This document shows positions 1 through 5,109 of a stretch of DNA of 5,109 nt, in pieces. The stretch is from Thiotrichales bacterium (lineage in GTDB: Bacteria; Pseudomonadota; Gammaproteobacteria; Thiomicrospirales; Thiomicrospiraceae): the NCBI GenBank assembly GCA_014763835.1, contig JACXUQ010000121.1, forward strand, positions 1-5,109, in the 5' to 3' direction. Made by a program: the position numbers and the translations under genes. The stretch's first letter is position 1. Each line of letters opens with the position of its first letter. The notes beneath the pieces are model-generated. The model was not told the origin of the DNA and searched no databases. It saw only the letters and a list, made by a program, of their open reading frames with translations.

Positions 1-2806
1 TGCCATCATGTATGCCGTCATGCGCGCCGATTCCGGCTTTGGCAAGCTGGCGTTCCACTTCGGGCAGACGCAGCGCCAGATAACCGGCTGCATAGGCCAC
101 ATCCGCCGGCTTGTCAAAACGCATCTCCGCCACGCCCTGCTGTATCTCCCTGGCCAAATCAAGCACCTCCTGACGCAGGCTGTCGAGAAAATCCTCCCAG
201 CGCACTTCAAAATAGTCGCCGCCCTCTTTCTCCGCCAGTTTGCTGAACACCGTCACCGAGCGCGCCTCCGGCAAAACCGCCTCTTCGGCAGCCAGTGCGT
301 TGAATTTGACGCCGTCGTCGGAGTGCAGCAGCGCATAGCCGATGCCCGCCACCGTTTTATCCTCGACCGCATGCAGGTAAACCGCCAGCTGCGGCGCACG
401 GATCGGCGTTTTCAGCAGATCGCCAATCGTCGCCCGGCCGGTTTTGTAGTCCAGAATAACCCATTCGGTGCCGACGCGGTCGATGCGGTCGATCTTCAGG
501 CGGTAATGCACCCCCGCCAGCGTCACCGTGACGGCCTGTTCGGTTTGCTCCACCGCAAAGGCCGGACGCTGCCGTTCCAGCTCCATCCAGGAGAGCAACA
601 ATTCCAGAATGCGCTGCTGCTCCAGTGCCAGATAATGGCCATCGAAACTGTTCTGCAGGACGGCAAAACGTGCGTCGATATGCTGCTGCAATTTTTCCTG
701 CAGCGCCTCGTCCGACAGACTCAGCAAAGCGCCCTGATGCTGCAACTCCTGCCAGAAATGCTCGAGAATCTCGTGAATCAACGTACCCTGATTGGTGCTC
801 TGCAAGCCTTCGTCTACCTCCTGCAAACTCTGGCGTGCTCCCAGACGATAGTCGATAAACGCCATCAGCGGACACTGGCTTTGCGCCTGCAAAATGCCGC
901 TACCGCCCGGCGCGCTCTCCCCTTCCGGAATCGGCGGCCCGCGATGATCCGGCTCCCAAAGCAATTCGCAGCGCGTATCAAAATGCGCTTGCGCCAACGT
1001 CCGGTAGGGTTGATGCACGTAAGCTCCGTAACCGTCGAACAGGCCGCTTTCCAGAAGCGGGCTCATCAATCGCTCCGCCTCGCCCTCAAAGCGCGGATAA
1101 CTCCACACCTGCACAGGTGCAGCCGCACACAAGCGGCGGCTGATCTGGCGCGCATAATCCAGTTCACGCTTGGCATCACAACGCGGCAAACGGTATTGGC
1201 GCTGCAAACTGATGGGTAAAAACGGATTGGGTTGCGACGGACGCGGCCAGGCTTCGTCGGTCATGCCCAATACCCACAAGGCGTCAAACGGCTGTCCGCC
1301 CGCTTCCAGCATCCCCATGATCTGAATAGGCTGCAGCCCTTTGCTTTGCGACTGGTGCAAAGTCTCGCCGACAAAGCGCTGCAACACCCCCAGCCAGTAG
1401 GAGATTGTCTGTGTGCCGCACGTATGGCTAAGGGTTTTGAATCGACTGAGGACATTCAGCCACGCCTCGCGCTGCTGGTGTTCGTCGCTATTGAGGGCGC
1501 GCGTCTGCTCCGCCAGCAGGCGGCGTTTGCCGGGTTCTTTGCCCTGCAAGGTGTTCAGGCATTGCTCGGCCAGCAACACAAACTGTTCCAGCGACAGCTT
1601 TTCGGCCGCTTTGGGCACCATCTTTTCCTGCCAGTTAAGCAAGGCACGGTATAAGGGCTTAGGCAGGCGCTCGGCCGATTCGGTGGCCAGCAGATTCGGC
1701 CACTGAAACGTCGCCCACTGCAAGCGGCGCAGTACGGCGTCCGCCTTGTGGCGCAACGCCGCTTCGCCCGGCGTATAGGGTGAGAGCAGCCACTCGCTCC
1801 ATTGTGCGTAACTAACAGCACGCTTGGGTTGCAAAAAAAGACGCAATGTCAGCAGCGCATTCTGCACCAGCGGCACCTCGCTTAAGCGACTTCCCAGCGA
1901 GATATTGTAAAGCGGCTGCAAGGTCGTGCTCTGCAATGGCAGCGGCTGTTCGCCGCTCAAGGCAAGCTGTTCGTCCAGCGCCTGCTTCAACGCGTTTTTA
2001 TAGTCCTCGATATTGGGAGCTACCACCCCGATACGAACCTCGTGAGCCGGCTTCAGCGCACGCCAATGTTGCCACTGCTGCACGCACCAGCGTGCCGCCT
2101 GACGGGCTTCATCAAGATAATCATGGGCGGCCAGCAAATCACCTTGCGCTTCATCGGATGCAGTGAGGTTGAACGTCTGTTCCCGTACCTCGCAGCCCCA
2201 CGCCTCGACCGCTTGCTTCCAGGCGTCGATTGCCGGGGTGATTTCGTCAAAACCGTGCAGTTCAAAACGTTTTGGCAAGCCGCTGCCGTGCGCTCTGAGC
2301 CATGCCAGCCGCTGCCGGCGCTGGCCGACGGCATCCTGCCAGTTTAAGGTTTGCAGCCGCTGCTCATAGCGTTTTGCCACCCGCTTGAAAAGCGTAAACT
2401 CGGCGGAACCGAAATGCTGCAGGGTATCGTCGGTCTGTTCACCGGCCGGCAACCATTCGTTCCACAAACTCCAGGCCTGCTCCAGCTGTTTGGCGGTGCT
2501 GACGGTATTCAACAGTTCAAGCGGTTTGCCGCTTTCGTCAGACTGCTCGGCAATGGTCTCTTCCAATACCTGCTCCCACAACCATTGCGATTCGAACGCC
2601 GACAACGTCTTATTGGCCAAGACCTCGGCATCCAGAACACCGCAAAACAGCAGGCCTTGCTGCCACTGCTGCCACCACTGTTCGAGGGTCATGATCTGCG
2701 GGGTTTCGATCACGCTCGCACCGCAGCCCGCCAGCGCCTGGCGCTTCAGGGTTTGCGTCAGTCGGCTATTGGCGGTGATATGGATCACCGTTTCAGACAA
2801 GCTCAT
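1..2806 (-). CDS. AddB/RecB-like PD-(D/E)XK nuclease, probable DNA repair protein (3' end cut by window edge)
   Basis: The frame is open from the ATG at 2806 through the window start with no internal stop, so 935 codons are visible and the C-terminus is missing. The N-terminus (residues 5-18, ITANSRLTQTLKR) and the segment FELHGFDEITPAIDAW match the roughly 900-residue family modelled as 'probable DNA repair protein' (TIGR03623), which is related to AddB. No Walker A motif is visible, so the N-terminal half looks like an inactivated helicase fold. Around residues 505-521 is LWVLGMTDEAWP, typical of this family. The nuclease module follows: CPLMAF with Cys645, GTLIHEILEHFW with His678, IDRID with Asp773, LDYKTG with Asp786 and Lys788, and QLAVY with Gln806 and Tyr810. 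This is a complete RecB-type catalytic set. By family knowledge it should process DNA ends in recombinational repair. An AddA-like helicase partner is not in the window. GGAGG precedes the start. It is the last visible gene of the operon. Confidence 0.93.
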   Translation of the reverse strand, partial: MSLSETVIHITANSRLTQTLKRQALAGCGASVIETPQIMTLEQWWQQWQQGLLFCGVLDAEVLANKTLSAFESQWLWEQVLEETIAEQSDESGKPLELLNTVSTAKQLEQAWSLWNEWLPAGEQTDDTLQHFGSAEFTLFKRVAKRYEQRLQTLNWQDAVGQRRQRLAWLRAHGSGLPKRFELHGFDEITPAIDAWKQAVEAWGCEVREQTFNLTASDEAQGDLLAAHDYLDEARQAARWCVQQWQHWRALKPAHEVRIGVVAPNIEDYKNALKQALDEQLALSGEQPLPLQSTTLQPLYNISLGSRLSEVPLVQNALLTLRLFLQPKRAVSYAQWSEWLLSPYTPGEAALRHKADAVLRRLQWATFQWPNLLATESAERLPKPLYRALLNWQEKMVPKAAEKLSLEQFVLLAEQCLNTLQGKEPGKRRLLAEQTRALNSDEHQQREAWLNVLSRFKTLSHTCGTQTISYWLGVLQRFVGETLHQSQSKGLQPIQIMGMLEAGGQPFDALWVLGMTDEAWPRPSQPNPFLPISLQRQYRLPRCDAKRELDYARQISRRLCAAAPVQVWSYPRFEGEAERLMSPLLESGLFDGYGAYVHQPYRTLAQAHFDTRCELLWEPDHRGPPIPEGESAPGGSGILQAQSQCPLMAFIDYRLGARQSLQEVDEGLQSTNQGTLIHEILEHFWQELQHQGALLSLSDEALQEKLQQHIDARFAVLQNSFDGHYLALEQQRILELLLSWMELERQRPAFAVEQTEQAVTVTLAGVHYRLKIDRIDRVGTEWVILDYKTGRATIGDLLKTPIRAPQLAVYLHAVEDKTVAGIGYALLHSDDGVKFNALAAEEAVLPEARSVTVFSKLAEKEGGDYFEVRWEDFLDSLRQEVLDLAREIQQGVAEMRFDKPADVAYAAGYLALRLPEVERQLAKAGIGAHDGIHDG

Positions 2807-2810
2807 CGAT

Positions 2811-2815
2811 CCTCC
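2811..2815 (-). promoter_or_regulatory. Shine-Dalgarno site of the nuclease gene
   Basis: The minus strand reads GGAGG four bases before the ATG at 2806. It is the strongest ribosome site in the window and fixes the start of the nuclease gene. It lies in the 26-nt gap after the metallopeptidase stop, so the gene can be translated independently within the operon. Confidence 0.85.
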
Positions 2816-2832
2816 AACAGGTTACAACGGGG

Positions 2833-3588
2833 TTAATCGGTTAAAAACGCCATCAGTGCCATGCCGTGCGTTTTCAACCAGCGTTTGGCCTGCGGCGTTT
2901 GCGGATAGTGATGATTGACCAACGCCCAGAAAGCCGGCGAATGGTTGGCGTGATGCAGGTGGCACAGCTCATGCACGATGACATAATCCACCACCCACTC
3001 GGGCGCCTGCAGCAATTTCCAGTTGAACTGGATGCGGCCGTCCGCATAGCAGCTTCCCCAGCGGGATTTGTAGGTTTTGACCTGTATGGCGCTGACGCCG
3101 ACACCAATCTGCGCGGCCAACTCCGGCACTTTTTGCGCCAAATAAGCGTGCGTCTGCTGCTGGTACCAGTTTTGCAGCTGCCGTTTGATCTGCGATTTTT
3201 GCGCCGCCGAAAAACTCAACAGGCCGGGTGTCTGGGTGAACGGAATATGCAGCGCCGCCTGTTTAAGCGTACACCCGGCAGAGCGCCCCGCTTGCGGCTG
3301 CCACACAACCGGCAGGCATTCGCCCAGCCAAACCACAGTGTCCTGAAGGCGGTAGGCAAATTGCGGCCAGAGCCCAGGCGACTGACGTTGCAGATGCGCT
3401 TCGAGACGATTGGCTATCCAGAGGTGGTGGCGCTGCAACAGATTACGCAAAGCGCGCTCGGAAAGATGACGGGGGACCAACAGTTGCAACGGGACTTGTG
3501 TGGAAGCGGTGGGTTTGAGGGCGATCGACTTCCGGCGTGCCGTTCTGACGATGGGCAGCTGATGCTGCCCGACCTCAAAATGCGTCAT
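2833..3588 (-). CDS. YgjP-like (DUF45) zinc metallopeptidase, M48/SprT-related
   Basis: This 251-residue protein has the standard layout of the YgjP/DUF45 metallopeptidase family (PF01863). The N-terminus contains the basic ARRKSIAL segment (residues 17-24) usual for the family. RWGSC (176-180) is followed by GRIQFNWKLLQAP and then by the zinc site HELCHLHHANH: His206 and His210 as ligands, Glu207 as the catalytic base, and His216 as the likely third ligand. SPAFWAL follows, as in relatives. No signal peptide or membrane helix is evident, so it is probably cytoplasmic. Family members are SprT-like putative proteases whose physiological substrates are largely unknown; none can be named here. 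I chose the ATG at 3588 because MTHFEVGQHQLPIVR resembles family N-termini. A TTG at 3612 in the same frame would add eight residues and lie 4 nt from the upstream stop. Neither start has a clear Shine-Dalgarno, so translational coupling to the upstream gene is plausible. Confidence 0.9.
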   Translation of the reverse strand: MTHFEVGQHQLPIVRTARRKSIALKPTASTQVPLQLLVPRHLSERALRNLLQRHHLWIANRLEAHLQRQSPGLWPQFAYRLQDTVVWLGECLPVVWQPQAGRSAGCTLKQAALHIPFTQTPGLLSFSAAQKSQIKRQLQNWYQQQTHAYLAQKVPELAAQIGVGVSAIQVKTYKSRWGSCYADGRIQFNWKLLQAPEWVVDYVIVHELCHLHHANHSPAFWALVNHHYPQTPQAKRWLKTHGMALMAFLTD

Positions 3589-3616
3589 AACCGGAAAAAG
3601 GCGCCCTAGCAAAAGA

Positions 3617-4843
3617 TCAGGCGGCCTCTTTCAGGCTGGCAAGGGTATTGCGCGCCCAGCCGTTGGCGTCCAGATACCCCGATGAAATCGCCATAATATC
3701 CATGCCGTCGATTCCGGCCATCAACAGGTGGGTGTTGCCCTGCTCCAATGCGCGGGTGATAAACAGCGCCTTGCCCAGCGGGCCTTTCTGCTGCGTCAGG
3801 GCCTCTTTCACCTCTTCCGACAACGGCAGCTGATCGACGATATCCACCATCGGCGCTCTTAAAAACGCGTTCAGCGTGGAGAACAGGCCAACCGTGAAAT
3901 AACGGTCCTTCTCGTTGGCGCGACCAATCTTCTCGGCGATATTCTCAAGGAATTTGGCGCGCACCAGCGCGGTAGACAACAATTCCATCGGCACATCGTC
4001 CACCTCGGACAACATCAGCATATTGACCCAGAACTTCAGACGCTTCAAGCCCATGAAGCTCACCGCTTCTTTCAGGCTTTCGATCACATGCGGCAACTGG
4101 TTCGAAGGATGGTTGATCGCGGAAAGCAGCTTGTGTGTCAGCCCCACATCGGTACCGATGGTAGCGGCCAGCTCCTCGAAACTCACATCCGGGTCGTTGA
4201 CCTGTGCCAGCAGGTTCAGCATCGCCAGTTTCTGGCTGGCGATCTGCTGCTGCGTGGACACGATAGGATTGGTGAAGAAATATCCCTGGAAATAAGCCGC
4301 GCCATTCTCCTTGAGTGACTCGTACGCCTCTTCGGTATCCACCCCGGTCATGACGACTTTCAGATTTTTTTCGTGCAGGCTGGAGAGCAGTTCACTTAAT
4401 GCATCGCCCTCCAGATCGGCTGCATTGATCTTCACCAGCTTGGCAATCGACAGCAGTTTGTCGTGTGCGTCCGAACGGGTATAGTTTTTGACGGCGATCT
4501 GCACCCCGACTTTGAGCATCTCTTTGACATTCGCCAACGCCTGACGGTCGCGCAGTATATCGATGTCGACCTCAACCATCAAATGGCTCATTGGACGGAT
4601 AGACGGCAACAACTCCATTTTCAGCGCCTGCAGGGGAGCCTGATAAAACACCGGTTTACCGGCGGTCAGATTATCAAAACCGATATTCTCCTCAATCCCT
4701 TTCCACAGGGAGAGTATCTCTTCCGCCCACTGCGCATCGGTCAGCGACTTGCCCTGAACCGGCACAACCGATAGCTGGTATGCAAATAAAATCTGTGCAG
4801 CATCCAGTACAGGCTGTTTGTTAAACAAAAGATGGTGTTGCAT
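3617..4843 (-). CDS. EAL/HDOD-domain signalling protein (YuxH-like) with degenerate EAL domain
   Basis: This 408-residue protein has two domains in the order of the YuxH family (COG3434). An EAL-like domain covers about residues 1-195, opening with LLFNKQPVLDAAQILFAYQLSV and closing with GAAYFQGYFFTNPI. An HDOD domain covers about residues 200-360, with LLAQVNDPDVSFEELAATIGTDVGLTHKLLSAIN and the VSFMGLKRLKFW helix. The EAL catalytic signatures are eroded: EAL is YQL, the usual DDFG position reads KNYT (119-122), KID reads KIN (138-140), and the VEGVE-like segment reads MTGVDT. Cyclic-di-GMP hydrolysis is therefore unlikely, and a binding or protein-interaction role is inferred. No membrane segment is seen. 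The start at 4843 is preferred over an in-frame ATG at 4954: it has AGGGA six bases upstream, matches family N-termini, and lies downstream of a consensus -10 box inside the longer frame. It is the first gene of the operon. Confidence 0.92.
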   Translation of the reverse strand: MQHHLLFNKQPVLDAAQILFAYQLSVVPVQGKSLTDAQWAEEILSLWKGIEENIGFDNLTAGKPVFYQAPLQALKMELLPSIRPMSHLMVEVDIDILRDRQALANVKEMLKVGVQIAVKNYTRSDAHDKLLSIAKLVKINAADLEGDALSELLSSLHEKNLKVVMTGVDTEEAYESLKENGAAYFQGYFFTNPIVSTQQQIASQKLAMLNLLAQVNDPDVSFEELAATIGTDVGLTHKLLSAINHPSNQLPHVIESLKEAVSFMGLKRLKFWVNMLMLSEVDDVPMELLSTALVRAKFLENIAEKIGRANEKDRYFTVGLFSTLNAFLRAPMVDIVDQLPLSEEVKEALTQQKGPLGKALFITRALEQGNTHLLMAGIDGMDIMAISSGYLDANGWARNTLASLKEAA

Positions 4844-4849
4844 AAAGTG

Positions 4850-4854
4850 TCCCT
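4850..4854 (-). promoter_or_regulatory. Shine-Dalgarno site deciding the start of the EAL/HDOD gene
   Basis: The minus strand reads AGGGA, six bases before the ATG at 4843. This supports the 408-residue protein over the 445-residue extension from the upstream ATG at 4954, which has no comparable purine-rich site before it. Confidence 0.65.
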
Positions 4855-4892
4855 GCGCTCTTAGGAGATGATGTATTTGTTTCAGTGCGGTA

Positions 4893-4921
4893 ATTATAGG
4901 GTTTAGAGGACAGCGAGAAAA
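4893..4921 (-). promoter_or_regulatory. Probable sigma-70 promoter of the three-gene operon
   Basis: The minus strand carries a perfect TATAAT -10 hexamer at 4898-4893. Seventeen bases upstream is TTTTCT (4921-4916), a poor -35 match with only three of six consensus bases, so an activator or another -10-dependent mode may be needed. Transcription would start near 4886, giving a leader of roughly 43 nt before the ATG at 4843. The surrounding sequence is AT-richer than the coding region, as expected for a promoter. The -10 call is reasonable; the -35 assignment is weak. Confidence 0.6.
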
Positions 4922-5065
4922 CCCATATTCATTAATTTTGTGAGAGCTTTGCATTTACAGGTGTGGCAAACCCGCTATGGTTTTTTGAAAACTTATTTCA
5001 CGCGTGCCAGCAGTCACTTAAAATGGTACTCAATAAAATGTTCCAACAGCAAGGCAGCTCTCCGC
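4899..5065. other. Intergenic upstream region of the operon
   Basis: This AT-richer stretch separates the leftward operon from whatever lies to the right. It contains short A/T tracts (for example GGTTTTTTGAAAAC near 4979-4992) and a TAAAAT hexamer at 5019-5024 that could serve as a -10 for rightward transcription, without a convincing -35. I see no clear inverted repeat with a following T-run, no riboswitch-like fold and no long repeat. It may be a divergent promoter region, but that rests on the uncertain rightward gene. Confidence 0.5.
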
Positions 5066-5109
5066 ATGCATACACCCGCAGAACCCTCGGCACAGCATTT
5101 TCAGCTTAC
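5066..5109 (+). CDS. Possible start of a rightward gene, unidentified (partial)
   Basis: An ATG at 5066 opens a frame that runs to the window edge, beginning MHTPAEPSAQHFQL. Only 14 full codons are visible, so no family can be recognised. An AAGG sits about 11 bases upstream, too far for a good Shine-Dalgarno. A competing frame opens with ATG at 5023 or 5038 (MVLNKMFQQQGSSPHAY...) and also runs off the edge, with no ribosome site. The 5066 frame is slightly preferred for its upstream purines and its position after a possible -10 box. This could equally be non-coding. Confidence 0.25.
   Translation, partial: MHTPAEPSAQHFQL

Noticed and set aside
8..1219. 403-codon plus-strand open frame opposite the nuclease gene
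   Set aside because: It is codon-aligned antisense to the nuclease frame and its product is low-complexity, rich in Arg, Gln and Leu, with no domain. The minus-strand frame carries clear nuclease motifs over the same bases, so this is a shadow created by the codon bias of the real gene.
2646..2690. CTGC/CCACTG-type short repeats suggesting a tandem repeat
   Set aside because: They encode a Gln/Trp-rich stretch (QWWQQWQQG) in the nuclease N-terminus, explained by repeated CAG and TGG codons rather than by a separate repeat element.
2351..2918. Overlapping plus-strand frames of 161 and 177 codons over the start of the nuclease gene
   Set aside because: Both lie opposite the conserved N-terminus of the nuclease (ITANSRLTQTLKR) and read as biased, domain-free sequence.
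2866..3609. 247-codon plus-strand frame opposite the metallopeptidase gene
   Set aside because: It is antisense to a gene with an unmistakable HELCH zinc motif; its own translation shows no recognisable domain and no ribosome site was seen.
4979..4992. GGTTTTTTGAAAAC as a possible terminator or rightward -35 box
   Set aside because: There is no GC-rich stem before the T-run, and the TTGAAA lies about 28 bases from the nearest -10-like hexamer, too far for a sigma-70 promoter.

Overview
The window reads as a stretch of a moderately GC-rich proteobacterial chromosome. A gammaproteobacterium is the best guess, because the AddB-like repair nuclease family and the EAL/HDOD signalling family seen here are both common there. 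No rRNA, phage or insertion-sequence marker fixes the organism more closely, so the taxonomic call is inference.

All well-supported genes lie on the minus strand and read right to left as one compact three-gene unit. (1) Positions 4843-3617 encode a two-domain EAL/HDOD signalling protein of about 408 residues. A consensus -10 box (TATAAT, 4898-4893) and a Shine-Dalgarno sequence precede it. (2) About 28 nt after its stop, 3588-2833 encode a YgjP/DUF45-type zinc metallopeptidase with an HELCH...H site. (3) After a 26-nt gap with a strong GGAGG ribosome site, 2806 to beyond position 1 encode a large AddB/RecB-like protein. It has a degenerate helicase-like N-terminal part and an intact PD-(D/E)XK nuclease core, and its C-terminus is cut off by the window edge.

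The right-hand end (4899-5109) holds the upstream region of the operon and, at most, the first codons of a possible rightward gene that cannot be identified. Nearly all other long open frames, including a 403-codon plus-strand frame opposite the nuclease gene, are antisense shadows.

I found no CRISPR array, tRNA, rRNA, transposon, convincing terminator or long repeat. The most interesting points are an EAL domain that appears to have lost its catalytic residues, the co-directional packing of a signalling protein, a metalloprotease and a repair nuclease, and an upstream start codon for the signalling gene that its own promoter position argues against.
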